64,000 bases of DNA, taken from NCBI RefSeq assembly GCF_013409205.1, contig NZ_JACCAE010000001.1:682001-746000 (forward strand), read 5' to 3'. The translations under genes were made by a program, and so were the position numbers. Positions 9,901 to 17,728 of this stretch are shown in pieces (within the stretch, counting starts at the first letter, position 1; every line of letters begins with the position of its first letter). This DNA comes from Janibacter cremeus (GTDB lineage: Bacteria; Actinomycetota; Actinomycetes; Actinomycetales; Dermatophilaceae). The notes beneath the pieces are model-generated. The model had not been told where the DNA came from. It worked only from the letters and a program-made list of their open reading frames with translations, and ran no database searches.

Positions 9901-10351
9901 CCTGGAGTTCGGTGTCGAGCACGACAAGAGCGCGCTGGTGGTGGAGACCAACGTCTTCCGCTACCGCCCGCACCCGAACGTGCTCGTCCGGGCCGGGGTG
10001 GGCACGTCCGTCGCCGAGGTCGTGCGCCTCGTCGCCGCCGCGACGCTCACCGGTGCCGGTGCGCTCGTCTGCGCCGACCCCGCGCTGAAGCTCCCCACGA
10101 GCCTGGGCCACGTCCAGGTGGTCGCCGAGGACGACGCCGCCTTCCTCGCCCGCGCCTGGCAGATCGACGACGCTCGGGTGCGCCTGGTCGGGCAGGACGC
10201 GCCGGCACTCGTCGACGATCTCGTCGCTGCGGGGGTGGACGTCATCTCCGGTCCGGTTCTGGCGACCGGGCGCCGCGAGCTGCTGCCCTTCCTGCGCGAG
10301 CAGGCGGTGAGCACCACCCGCCACCGTTTCGGGCACGTGTCGAAGGACTGA
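6908..10351 (+). CDS. putA: Bifunctional proline dehydrogenase / L-glutamate gamma-semialdehyde dehydrogenase
   Basis: Oxidises proline to glutamate in two steps. The 1,147-residue protein carries a FAD-dependent proline dehydrogenase half (to ~residue 440), with NINLLGEAVLGEDEA, RLVKGANLAMEG and ASHNLYDVA. The aldehyde dehydrogenase half (~480-1000) has TPPWNFP, GETSGKN (general base Glu near 721) and GHAGQKCSAA (nucleophile Cys near 757). About 140 C-terminal residues extend beyond the catalytic core. There is no N-terminal DNA-binding domain, so control falls to the divergent PucR-type protein. An in-frame ATG at 6866 would add 14 residues including an Arg-rich stretch; I prefer 6908. Convergent with cimA, 6 nt apart. 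Confidence 0.95.
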   Translation: MTTAPETATSPGTHPATAALTPFVEDAVALAERWAAAAHAGETRREAQTTGQLAALLSDSDGGLDLAVFFVDRVARPEDDKVAANALSRITASDAASFLGPLDRGLLGLGATVARIAPKVVVPAARARMKQMVGHLLVDAHDPKLGRHLAAARENGFRLNINLLGEAVLGEDEAAARTRRTRELLERGDVDYVSIKASSLVSQISVWDTHGTVERCVERLRPLYAAAKSSTPHAFVNLDMEEYRDLEMTLQLFMAILSEPQFHDLEAGIVLQAYLPDALPAMERLIAFAAERRAKGGAGLKIRLVKGANLAMEGVEAVMHGWEQAPYRTKGDVDANYLRCVERALREDSVAAGVRIGVASHNLYDVASSHLLAQSRGVQDALDIEMLQGMSPAQARAVRDDVGTVVLYTPVVAPEDFDSAVSYLVRRLEENASPENYLHAFFSDDSAAMPDQETRFRDSVDAIGSTPTGPRRPAEPARIADAFANTPDSDPALAEHREWAARAVAEPMPELTSRHLDTVADVEEVVATGRAAQAGWAARPAAERAALLRDAARELDSRRQTLVSVMAAEGGKTIVESDPEISEAVDFARYYADRALELEDGPMTDGASFTPFALTLITPPWNFPVAIPIGGVLASLAAGSAVIIKPAPQTPACVEEAVAALHAAGVPADVLQVVRAPEDEVGQRLVSHEDVEAVVLTGGSETARLFAGWRAGREEGARVLGETSGKNALVITPSADIDLAVADLVSSAFGHAGQKCSAASLGILVGSVADSPRLRRQLVDAASSVTVGWPSDLGTRMGPVIEPPSGKLLRALTTLEPGESWLVEPRQLDDTGRLWSPGVKEGVAPGSFFHLTEVFGPVLGLIRADSLEEAIELQNATDFGLTGGLHSLDESEIQQWTDAVEVGNGYVNRHITGAIVQRQSFGGWKSSSIGPGAKAGGPNYVAQLGTWSADGLPTHGTTPSSAVRRTVDAQLGALGEKVPEADRPWLEAAIASDAAAWALEFGVEHDKSALVVETNVFRYRPHPNVLVRAGVGTSVAEVVRLVAAATLTGAGALVCADPALKLPTSLGHVQVVAEDDAAFLARAWQIDDARVRLVGQDAPALVDDLVAAGVDVISGPVLATGRRELLPFLREQAVSTTRHRFGHVSKD

Positions 10352-10357
10352 CCCACC

Positions 10358-11938
10358 TCAGCGCACGGGAACCCCGGCGCGCATCAGGCCGTAGGTGATG
10401 CCGTCGAGGAGTGCTTCCCACGAGGCCTCGACGATGTTGTCGGCGACACCCACCGTCGTCCACGACGTGTGCGCGTCGCTCGTCTCGATGAGCACCCGGG
10501 TCGTGGCGTCGGTGCCGTGCGCGGCGTCGAAGATGCGCACCTTGTAGTCGATCAGGTCCAGGGCCTCGATCTCGGGGTAGACGACCGTGAGCGTCTGGCG
10601 CAGCCCGTGGTCCAGCGCGTTGACGGGGCCGTTGCCCTCCCCGGTCGCGACGAGGCGATGGCCACCGGCGACGGCCTTGACGGTCGCCTCCGACAGTGCG
10701 TTCTCCCCGCCCCGGGCATCGATCATCACCCGCCAGGACTCGACCTGCGCGTACTGCGGTGCCTCCTCCTCGAGCTCGCGGCGCAGCAGCAGCTCGAAGG
10801 ACGCGTCGGCCGCGTCGAAGGTGTACCCCTGCTGCTCCAGCTGCTTGACCTTGGCCAGGACCCGCGACAGTGCTTCGTCGTTCCCGGCCAGGTCGATGCC
10901 GAACTCGCGGCTCTTCAGCTCCACCGTGGCGCGGCCGGCCATGTCCGAGACGAGCATGCGCATGTCGTTGCCGACCGACTTGGGGTCGATGTGCTGGTAC
11001 AGGTCCGGGTCGACCTTGATCGCGCTGGCGTGCAGACCGGCCTTGTGCGCGAAGGCTCCCGAGCCGACGTACGGCTGGCGGGAGAAGGGTGGGAAGTTCG
11101 TCACCTCGCTCACCGCGTGGGCGATGCGGGTCGCGTCCTGCAACCGATGCGGCTCGACCAGGTCCATGCCGAGCTTGAGCTGGAGGTTGGCGACGAGCGT
11201 GATCAGGTCGGCGTTGCCCGTGCGCTCTCCATAGGCGTTGATCGTCCCCTGGACGTGGTCGGCGCCCGCCTCGACGGCGGCCATCGAGTTGGCGACCGCG
11301 CAGCCGGTGTCGTTGTGGCAGTGGATGCCCAGCCGGGCACCGGTCGCTGCCCGCACGTCGGCGACCGCATCGCGAACCTGCCCGGGCAGCATGCCGCCGT
11401 TCGTGTCGCACAGGGCGATGACCTCGGCACCGGCCTCGTGGGCGGCGCGCACGCAGGCCAACGCGTACTCGCGGTCGAGGAGGTAGCCGTCGAAGAAGTG
11501 CTCGGCGTCGATCATCACCGTGCGCCCCTGCGCGTGCAGGTGCGCGACGGTGTCACTGATCATGGCGAGGTTCTCCTCGCGGGTGGTGCGCAGGGCGCGC
11601 TCGACGTGAGCCGGGTGGGACTTGGCCACGAGGGTGATCACCTCGGCTCCGGAGTCGAGCAGTGCCTGCACCTGGGGGTCGCGGGCGGCATCGATGCCGG
11701 CCCTGCGGGTCGCGCCGAAGGCCGCGAGCGTCGCGGTGTGCAGCTCCAGCTCGCCGAAGGCCCGGGCGAAGAACTCGGTGTCGTTGGGGTTCGCCCCCGG
11801 CCACCCCCCTTCGATGTGGGTCACGCCCAGCTCGTCGAGGAGGCGGCTGATCGCCAGCTTGTCCGCGACCGAGACGTTGATGCCCTCCTGCTGGGCACCG
11901 TCGCGCAGGGTCGTGTCGTAGACGTGGAAGCCGTGCAT
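10358..11938 (-). CDS. cimA: Citramalate synthase
   Basis: Condenses pyruvate with acetyl-CoA to (R)-citramalate, giving a threonine-independent route to 2-oxobutyrate and isoleucine. The 526-residue protein starts with YDTTLRDGAQQEG, the DRE-TIM substrate and metal site. It continues with GGWPGANPND and the metal-binding GIHCHNDTGCAVAN, and ends in a LeuA-type regulatory domain (EGNGPVNALD near residue 425). The ATG at 11938 is preceded by GGAAG at proper spacing and matches the family length. An upstream in-frame extension would intrude into the attenuator leader and is rejected. CimA rather than LeuA is supported by the sequence type and the ilv context. Transcription is probably set by the leader and terminator upstream. 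Confidence 0.93.
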   Translation of the reverse strand: MHGFHVYDTTLRDGAQQEGINVSVADKLAISRLLDELGVTHIEGGWPGANPNDTEFFARAFGELELHTATLAAFGATRRAGIDAARDPQVQALLDSGAEVITLVAKSHPAHVERALRTTREENLAMISDTVAHLHAQGRTVMIDAEHFFDGYLLDREYALACVRAAHEAGAEVIALCDTNGGMLPGQVRDAVADVRAATGARLGIHCHNDTGCAVANSMAAVEAGADHVQGTINAYGERTGNADLITLVANLQLKLGMDLVEPHRLQDATRIAHAVSEVTNFPPFSRQPYVGSGAFAHKAGLHASAIKVDPDLYQHIDPKSVGNDMRMLVSDMAGRATVELKSREFGIDLAGNDEALSRVLAKVKQLEQQGYTFDAADASFELLLRRELEEEAPQYAQVESWRVMIDARGGENALSEATVKAVAGGHRLVATGEGNGPVNALDHGLRQTLTVVYPEIEALDLIDYKVRIFDAAHGTDATTRVLIETSDAHTSWTTVGVADNIVEASWEALLDGITYGLMRAGVPVR

Positions 11939-12055
11939 CGTGGTTCTTCCGTTGGGGACGAAGGGGTGTGTGACACCTGCTCGTCGCGCCGGTCCGTCGC
12001 TGGGGTGATGCTCCGGATCCGATTGCCTCGTCGCCACCTGCTCGACAAATGCAAA

Positions 12056-12106
12056 AGACCCCCCGGGTGCGGGAGGTCTGCGCGACGAGCGGGTGGCTCG
12101 TCGCGC
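12056..12106 (-). terminator. Attenuator hairpins upstream of cimA
   Basis: Read on the minus strand, a perfect 10-bp hairpin (GCGCGACGAG / CTCGTCGCGC, 12080-12106) starts directly after the leader stop codon. A second GC-rich hairpin (12056-12079) follows, closing with GGTCTTTT at 12053-12059. The second is a Rho-independent terminator. The two hairpins directly behind a leader peptide with Leu and Ile codons form a classic transcription attenuator. Confidence 0.82.
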
Positions 12107-12148
12107 CTAGATAATGAGGAGGGCCGCGGTGGCGGCACGCTGCTTCAT
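12107..12148 (-). CDS. Branched-chain amino acid leader peptide of cimA
   Basis: A 13-codon minus-strand reading frame encodes MKQRAATAALLII and stops at TAG. The two Leu codons followed by two Ile codons sit right before the stop, as in ilv/leu leader peptides where stalled ribosomes prevent terminator formation. In-frame upstream ATG/GTG codons (12157-12160 region) could add 3-4 residues. No strong Shine-Dalgarno sequence is evident, so the exact start is uncertain. Isoleucine as a sensed end product fits the role of CimA. Confidence 0.78.
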   Translation of the reverse strand: MKQRAATAALLII

Positions 12149-12225
12149 CGGGGGCATCACGCTGTCACTGTGGCACTCTCCACCGCGGCCTCCTCACCCC
12201 TGTCCGCCATGTGGACGGTGCGGGC

Positions 12226-13029
12226 TCACCGGCCGAGAGCGGCGAGGAGGGCCTCGAGCGTGCGGGCCACGCCGTCCTCGTCGTTGCCCGGGCAGTGGTC
12301 GGTGACCGCGGCGAGCACGTCGGAGTGGGCATTGGCCACGGCGAAGGAGCGCCCGGCCCACGTGAGCATCGGTAGATCGTTGGGCATGTCCCCGAAGGCC
12401 CAGGCCTCGCTGGCCGCGATCCCCAGCTCGTCGCACCACTCGGCGAGTGCAGCGGCCTTGGTCACCCCGACCGCGGAGATCTCGGCCAGTCCCCCGGCGC
12501 CGGAGAAGGCGACGACGGCGCGCTCCCCGACGACCTCGGTCGCGACCTCGATGAACTCCTCGTCCGTCAGGTGCGGGTTGCGGGCCAGCAACTTGCCGAC
12601 GGCCGCGTCGTCGAGCAGCTCGATCTCCGAGGTCGTCACCAGGTCCTCGGGATGGTCGTGGATCGCGGCGAACATGCTCTCGGCGGCCAGCCCGGACGCG
12701 CGCTCCGCGGCGAACCCGGTGCCCGGTACCTGCTCGCGCAGGTCGCGGACGATCTGCGTGACGACCTCCCGCGCCATCGTTCGCTCCTGGAAGACCCGCT
12801 GGCGCCCGACGTCGTAACGGAAGGCGCCGTTGCCGCAGATCGCCACGCCCCGGGCACCCACGACGTGCGCGAGCTCGTCGAGCCACCTCGGCGGGCGGGC
12901 GGTGACCAGCACCGTCTCGAGACCGATCTCGGCGACTGCGCGCAGTGCGTCCACCGATCGCGCCGAGACGCTCCCGTCCGAGCGCAGCAGGGTGCCGTCG
13001 AGGTCGGTCGCGATGAGTCGTGGGTTCAC
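12226..13029 (-). CDS. Cof-type HAD-superfamily hydrolase
   Basis: This 267-residue phosphatase has HAD motif I as ATDLDGTLL right at the N terminus, motif II in LVTAR, a C2 cap insertion through the middle, and motif IV in AFGDMPNDLPML (~residue 197-208). Such enzymes dephosphorylate sugar phosphates, FMN or related metabolites; the substrate is not predictable. I chose the GTG at 13029 because it puts motif I at the usual distance. A TTG at 13083 would overlap ilvE by 22 nt. It follows ilvE by 32 nt on the same strand and is probably cotranscribed with it. Confidence 0.9.
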   Translation of the reverse strand: MNPRLIATDLDGTLLRSDGSVSARSVDALRAVAEIGLETVLVTARPPRWLDELAHVVGARGVAICGNGAFRYDVGRQRVFQERTMAREVVTQIVRDLREQVPGTGFAAERASGLAAESMFAAIHDHPEDLVTTSEIELLDDAAVGKLLARNPHLTDEEFIEVATEVVGERAVVAFSGAGGLAEISAVGVTKAAALAEWCDELGIAASEAWAFGDMPNDLPMLTWAGRSFAVANAHSDVLAAVTDHCPGNDEDGVARTLEALLAALGR

Positions 13030-13061
13030 GGGGAAGCCTGCGGCCGGCGCACTCCCGCGGG

Positions 13062-14162
13062 TCAGACCAGTCGGGTCAGCCAACCGTGGGTGTCCTCTGC
13101 GACGCCGTACTGGATGTCCAGGAGGGTCTGTCGGATCCTGCGGGTGACCTCTCCCCCTTCGGCGCCGGCCGTCGACGGGGCTGACCCGCCGTCCCAGCGC
13201 AGCTCACCGACGGGCGTGACGACGGCAGCGGTGCCGCAGGCGAAGACCTCGGTGATCTCCCCGGAGACGACGCCGTCCTTCCACTCGTCGATCCCGATAC
13301 GGGCTTCCTCGGGCTCCAGCCCGAGGTCGGGGGCGAGGTCGAGGATCGAGGCGCGGGTGACGCCCTCGAGGATCGATCCGGTCAGGGCAGGGGTGCGCAG
13401 CTTCCCGTCCTTGGTGACGAAGAAGAGGTTCATCCCACCGAGCTCCTCGATGTAGGTGTGCGTCGAGGAGTCCAGGAAGACGGCCTGGTCGCAGCCCTGG
13501 GCGATGCCCTCCAGCTGACCGGCCAGCGACGAGGCGTAGTTGCCACCGCACTTGGCGGCGCCCGTGCCACCGGCACCGGCACGCGCGTAGTCGGTGCTCA
13601 GCCACAGGTTGACCGGCTTCATGCCACCCGGGAAGTAGGCGCCTGCGGGGCTGGCGATGATGGAGAAGGTCACCTCGTTGGCCGGACGGACGCCGAGGAA
13701 GGCCTCCGAGGCGAACATGAAGGGACGCAGGTAGAGGCTCGACTCACCGGTGCCGGAGTCGGGCACCCAGGCCTGGTCGACCTCGACCAGTGCGCGGATG
13801 GCACCGATGAAGTCCTCCTCGGAGAGCACCGGCAACGCGAGTCGCTCGCAGCTGCGGGCCATCCGGGCGGCGTTGCGCTCCGGGCGGAAGGTCCACACGG
13901 ACCCATCCGCGTGGCGGTAGGCCTTCATGCCCTCGAAGACCTCCTGCGCGTAGTGCAGGACGGCCGCGGCAGGCGAGACCTGGAGCGGGCCGAAGGGGCG
14001 GACCTGACCGTCGCGCCAGCCCTCCCCCTTCGTCCACGTGGCGGTGAGCATGTGGTCGGTGAAGGTGGTGCCGAAGGCCGGGTTGGCGAGGATCATCTCG
14101 CGCTCGGCAGCGGGCACGGGGTCTTCGCGGCGGGTGGTTGCGAAGGTGAGTTCAGCGGTCAT
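13062..14162 (-). CDS. ilvE: Branched-chain amino acid aminotransferase
   Basis: Transfers the amino group between glutamate and the 2-oxo acids of valine, leucine and isoleucine, the last step of all three pathways. The 366-residue protein is a fold-type IV PLP enzyme. The PLP lysine is in GAAKCGGNYASS (~residue 200), substrate-site residues are in YAQEVFEGMKAYR, and the C-terminal FACGTAAVVTPVG binds the cofactor phosphate. The ATG at 14162 was chosen; a GTG at 14171 is also in frame but lies only 3 nt from the GGAG. It follows leuB by about 60 nt in the same direction. Confidence 0.96.
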   Translation of the reverse strand: MTAELTFATTRREDPVPAAEREMILANPAFGTTFTDHMLTATWTKGEGWRDGQVRPFGPLQVSPAAAVLHYAQEVFEGMKAYRHADGSVWTFRPERNAARMARSCERLALPVLSEEDFIGAIRALVEVDQAWVPDSGTGESSLYLRPFMFASEAFLGVRPANEVTFSIIASPAGAYFPGGMKPVNLWLSTDYARAGAGGTGAAKCGGNYASSLAGQLEGIAQGCDQAVFLDSSTHTYIEELGGMNLFFVTKDGKLRTPALTGSILEGVTRASILDLAPDLGLEPEEARIGIDEWKDGVVSGEITEVFACGTAAVVTPVGELRWDGGSAPSTAGAEGGEVTRRIRQTLLDIQYGVAEDTHGWLTRLV

Positions 14163-14222
14163 CGGTGACACGGCTCCTCGGGTGTTCGGTTCCCCGCAGG
14201 ATAGTCCTCCCTGTGGGGCCCA

Positions 14223-15308
14223 TCACAGTCGGGCGGCGATGGCGTCACCGATGACCGAGGTGGACCGCTCACCCGCCCGCTCGGCGAGATCCGCGGCGAC
14301 CGCGGACTCGACCCGCTGGGCATCCTCGGGTCGGCCGAGGTGGTCCAGCAGCATCGCCGCCGAGAGGATCGCGGCCGTCGGGTCCGCCTTGCCCTGCCCG
14401 GCGATGTCCGGCGCGGAGCCGTGGACCGGCTCGAACATGCTCGGCGCCTCGCGGGTGGGGTTGATGTTGCCGCTCGCGGCCAGCCCGATGCCACCGGCGA
14501 CCGCCGCGGCGATGTCGGTGATGATGTCGCCGAAGAGGTTGTCGGTGACGATCACGTCGAAGCGCGCGGGGTCGGTCGCCAGGAAGATCGTCGCCGCGTC
14601 GACGTGCTGGTAGGCGGTCTCGACGTCCGGGAACTGCGCGCCGACCTCCTCGACGGTGCGGCGCCACAGGTGGCCGGCGTGGGTGAGCACGTTGTGCTTG
14701 TGCACCAGGGTCAGGTGCTTGCGCGGGCGGGCCTGCGCACGGGCGAAGGCGTCACGCACGACCCGCTCGATGCCGAATCGGGTGTTGACGCTGACCTCCG
14801 TTGCGACCTCGTGCGGGGTCCCGACGCGCAGCGCTCCGCCGTTGCCGACGTAGGGGCCCTCGGTCCCCTCGCGCACGACGACGAAGTCCAGGCCCTTGTC
14901 GGTCACCTCGCTCGACAGGGGGCTGGTCACGCCGGGGTAGAGCTTGGCTGGACGCAGGTTGACGTAGTGGTCCAGCGCAAAGCGAAGGGGGAGCAGCACG
15001 CCCCGCTCGAGCACGCCCGAGGGGACACTCGGGTCACCGATCGCACCGAGCAGGATGCCGTCGTGGCCGCGGATCTCCGCCACGACGGAGTCCGGCAGGG
15101 TCTCCCCCGTGCGGTGCCAGCGCTGGGCACCGAGGTCGTACTCGGTGGCCGAGAAGGTCACTCCCGAGCCGAGCGCCTCGAGGACCTTGCGCCCCTGCGC
15201 GACCACCTCGGGGCCGATCCCGTCGCCGCCGAGGACGGCGATGTCGAAGGAGATCGGGGGGTCCACAGGGGGCGGAGCCCCCTGTGCGTTCTGCTGCGCG
15301 TCGCTCAT
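14223..15308 (-). CDS. leuB: 3-isopropylmalate dehydrogenase
   Basis: Oxidatively decarboxylates 3-isopropylmalate in leucine synthesis; a LeuB can also act on the methylmalate made by the citramalate route. The 361-residue protein shows the beta-decarboxylating dehydrogenase pattern: GGDGIGPEV near residue 28, the active-site arginine region [23 protein letters not shown], and the NAD-side [13 protein letters not shown] near 288. The first ~18 residues are a Pro/Gln-rich extension before the core. leuA, leuC and leuD are not in this window. It lies between ilvD and ilvE on the same strand. Confidence 0.96.
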   Translation of the reverse strand: MSDAQQNAQGAPPPVDPPISFDIAVLGGDGIGPEVVAQGRKVLEALGSGVTFSATEYDLGAQRWHRTGETLPDSVVAEIRGHDGILLGAIGDPSVPSGVLERGVLLPLRFALDHYVNLRPAKLYPGVTSPLSSEVTDKGLDFVVVREGTEGPYVGNGGALRVGTPHEVATEVSVNTRFGIERVVRDAFARAQARPRKHLTLVHKHNVLTHAGHLWRRTVEEVGAQFPDVETAYQHVDAATIFLATDPARFDVIVTDNLFGDIITDIAAAVAGGIGLAASGNINPTREAPSMFEPVHGSAPDIAGQGKADPTAAILSAAMLLDHLGRPEDAQRVESAVAADLAERAGERSTSVIGDAIAARL

Positions 15309-15387
15309 GTGCTCAGGCTAGGCCGCCGTCCCGACATGTGAACCCCTTGTCCCGAGATGCGGACGCCCCCCGTGAAGGCCGGTCAGC

Positions 15388-15451
15388 CAGGACGCAGAAA
15401 TCGAGTCAGGACGTAGGTATGACTACGTCCTGACTCGATTTCTGCGTCCTG
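15388..15451. repeat. 29-bp perfect inverted repeat between ilvD and leuB
   Basis: The arm at 15388-15416 and its exact reverse complement at 15423-15451 flank the 6-nt loop GTATGA. There is no T run on either side, so it is not a standard Rho-independent terminator. It ends 5 nt from the ilvD stop. It could be an RNA stabiliser or processing hairpin at the ilvD 3' end, or a mobile palindrome. Confidence 0.85.
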
Positions 15452-15456
15452 AGTGG

Positions 15457-17298
15457 TCAGTCGACCTTGCGGGCGGCGCCCTTGTCGGCCGACTGGGCGA
15501 ACTTGGCGAAGATCTTCAGCGCCGGGGAGACGGGGCGCTTGCGGGAGAGCGGAGTCCACCCCTTCGCATCCTGCGCTGTGCGGCGACGCTGCAGCTCCGT
15601 CTCGTCGACGAGGAGGTTGACCCGACGGCCGGGGATGTCGAACTCGATGACGTCGCCGTCCTGCACCAGCCCGATGGCGCCACCGGCGGCGGCCTCCGGG
15701 GAGACGTGACCGATCGACAGGCCGGACGAGCCGCCGGAGAAGCGACCGTCGGTGATCAGGGCGCACTTCGGGCCCAAGCCGGTGCCCTTGAGGTAGGAGG
15801 TCGGGTAGAGCATCTCCTGCATGCCCGGCCCGCCCCTGGGCCCCTCGTAGCGGATGACGACGACCTCACCCTCCTGCACCTGCTTGGACAGGATCATCTC
15901 CACGGCCGCCTCCTGGGACTCGGCGACGCGCGCCGGGCCGGTGAAGGTCCACTGGTGCTCGGGCACACCGGCGGTCTTGACGATGCAGCCGTCCGGGGCG
16001 AGGTTGCCGGTGAGCACGGCCAGGCCACCCTCGCTGGAGTAGGCGTGCTCGACCGAGTGGATGCACCCGTTCTCGGGGTCGGTGTCCAGGCTCTGCCAAC
16101 GGTTGGTCGAGGAGAAGGCCTGCGTGGTGCGCACGCCGCCGGGGGCGGCGTGGAAGAGCTCCTTCGCCTTGTCAGTGGCGGTGCCGGAGCGGATGTCCCA
16201 GTCGGCCAGCCACTCGTCGAGCTTGGTGCTGTGCACGGCCCGCACGCCGGTGTCGAGCATGCCGCCGCGGCCCAGCTCACCCAGGATCGCCGGGATCCCG
16301 CCGGCACGGTGGACGTCCTCCATGTAGAAGTCGCCCGAGTTGGGCGCGACCTTGACCAGGCACGGGGTGACGCGGGAGAGGGCGTCGATGTCGTGCTGGT
16401 CGAAGTCAACCTGTGCCTCCTGCGCCGCGGCCAGCAGGTGCAGGATCGTGTTGGTCGAGCCACCCATCGCGATGTCCAGGCGCATGGCATTGGCGAAGGC
16501 GGGCTTGGTCGCGATCGAGCGGGGCAGCACCGACTCGTCGTCGCCGTCGTAGTAGTCGCGGCACAGGTCGACGACGAGGCGGCCGGCGTCGAGGAAGAGG
16601 TCGCGACGCGCCTCTGCGGTCGCCAGCGTCGAGCCGTTGCCGGGCAGGGAGAGACCGAGAGCCTCGGTCAGGCAGTTCATCGAGTTGGCGGTGAACATGC
16701 CCGAGCAGGACCCGCACGTCGGGCAGGCGGACTGCTCGATCGCGGTGATCTCCTCGTCGCTGACGCTCTCGTCGACGGCCTTGACCATGGCGTCGACGAG
16801 GTCCAATCGGGTGGCGGCGGTGCCGTCCTCGCCGATGATCGCCTTGCCGGCCTCCATCGGCCCGCCCGAGACGAAGACCGTGGGGACGTTCAGCCGCAGC
16901 GCGGCCAGGAGCATGCCCGGGGTGATCTTGTCGCAGTTGGAGATGCACACCAAGGCGTCGGCACAGTGCGCATTGACCATGTACTCGATCGAGTCGGCGA
17001 TGACCTCGCGGCTGGGCAGCGAGTAGAGCATCCCGTGGTGGCCCATCGCGATGCCGTCGTCGACGGCGATGGTGTTGAACTCCTTGCCCACTCCCCCGGC
17101 CTCCTCGATCGCACCGGCGACGAGCTGGCCCATGTCCTTCAGGTGCACGTGCCCGGGCACGAACTGGGTGAAGGAGTTGGCGATCGCCACGATCGGCTTG
17201 CCGAAGTCCCCCTCGCCCATGCCGGTCGCGCGCCACAGGGCGCGGGCACCGGCCATGTTGCGACCGTGGGTGGTGGTTCGGGAACGCAGCTCAGGCAT
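15457..17298 (-). CDS. ilvD: Dihydroxy-acid dehydratase
   Basis: Dehydrates 2,3-dihydroxy acids to 2-oxo acids in valine/leucine and isoleucine synthesis, using an Fe-S cluster. The 613-residue protein has the family start [19 protein letters not shown]. The cluster cysteines lie in [11 protein letters not shown] and [18 protein letters not shown], and the C-terminal signature is [14 protein letters not shown]. The ATG at 17298 matches the usual N terminus; a GTG at 17304 is two codons upstream. Length is typical. The ABC exporter separates it from ilvBNC, which sits upstream on the same strand. Confidence 0.97.
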   Translation of the reverse strand: MPELRSRTTTHGRNMAGARALWRATGMGEGDFGKPIVAIANSFTQFVPGHVHLKDMGQLVAGAIEEAGGVGKEFNTIAVDDGIAMGHHGMLYSLPSREVIADSIEYMVNAHCADALVCISNCDKITPGMLLAALRLNVPTVFVSGGPMEAGKAIIGEDGTAATRLDLVDAMVKAVDESVSDEEITAIEQSACPTCGSCSGMFTANSMNCLTEALGLSLPGNGSTLATAEARRDLFLDAGRLVVDLCRDYYDGDDESVLPRSIATKPAFANAMRLDIAMGGSTNTILHLLAAAQEAQVDFDQHDIDALSRVTPCLVKVAPNSGDFYMEDVHRAGGIPAILGELGRGGMLDTGVRAVHSTKLDEWLADWDIRSGTATDKAKELFHAAPGGVRTTQAFSSTNRWQSLDTDPENGCIHSVEHAYSSEGGLAVLTGNLAPDGCIVKTAGVPEHQWTFTGPARVAESQEAAVEMILSKQVQEGEVVVIRYEGPRGGPGMQEMLYPTSYLKGTGLGPKCALITDGRFSGGSSGLSIGHVSPEAAAGGAIGLVQDGDVIEFDIPGRRVNLLVDETELQRRRTAQDAKGWTPLSRKRPVSPALKIFAKFAQSADKGAARKVD

Positions 17299-17348
17299 GG
17301 CCACACCGTAGTTCGCCCGTCCGGTCGGTGATACGGCGTCTCACACGC

Positions 17349-17385
17349 CAGACCGCCCCGACGCCGGTTCGGCGGGGGCGGTCTG
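17349..17385 (-). terminator. Hairpin downstream of the 24-codon ORF
   Basis: An 11-bp stem (CAGACCGCCCC / GGGGCGGTCTG) is capped by a smaller GCCG/CGGC stem. It lies between the short minus-strand ORF at 17418-17492 and ilvD. It has no long T run, as is common for actinobacterial terminators. Confidence 0.6.
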
Positions 17386-17417
17386 AACTGCGTGCGGAGA
17401 CTGACCTTCAGTTGATG

Positions 17418-17492
17418 TCAGTCGCTGCCCTGCTCGCGCCGGTCCAGGCTCTCCTGGAGGGCGCGGCGGACCTCGGCGGTCTCGTCGCTCAT
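17418..17492 (-). CDS. Possible 24-residue small protein
   Basis: The frame begins ATG AGC GAC GAG and encodes a highly charged peptide (starts MSDETAEVRRALQESLDRRE). An AGGAG lies 6 nt upstream of the ATG, a better ribosome-binding site than many neighbours have. A hairpin follows about 30 nt downstream. The composition predicts a single amphipathic helix. It is not a leader peptide of the ilv type, since it lacks runs of branched-chain codons. I do not recognise a family; it could be a genuine small protein or a chance frame. Confidence 0.45.
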   Translation of the reverse strand: MSDETAEVRRALQESLDRREQGSD

Positions 17493-17728
17493 GGTGGCTC
17501 CTGCGGTGGTTCGGAAGGTCGTGGGGCCCGTCGCGGATCGCGCGTCGGGACACCCCGACGGTACGCCTGCCGTCCCACCCTCCGGAATGCCCTGTCCACC
17601 CCTCGGACGGCCTCGATGACTCCCGGCGAGGAGGGCGAAGGGGGCATCCCCCCTTCGCCCGATGCGGCCGAGGACGCCACGAAAACCGGGAGGCGATTGT
17701 CGGTCCGGCGGCATAACCTCGAAGGGTC
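17493..17728. other. Intergenic region upstream of the ABC exporter, with a 12-bp hairpin
   Basis: No protein gene is supported here. It should contain the promoters of the divergent short ORF and the ABC exporter. A perfect 12-bp hairpin (GGGCGAAGGGGG, loop CATC, CCCCCTTCGCCC) lies at 17633-17660. It contains the CGAAGGGGG word that recurs through the window. Confidence 0.55.

Noticed and set aside
12114..12305. Plus-strand ORF of ~63 codons over the cimA leader region
   Set aside because: It is antisense to the leader peptide and the HAD gene, lacks a ribosome-binding site, and has the composition of a GC-rich shadow frame.
15309..15456. Reading the ilvD-leuB palindrome as a Rho-independent terminator
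   Set aside because: There is no T run on either strand after the stem, and the neighbours run in the same direction, so a terminator there would cut the operon.
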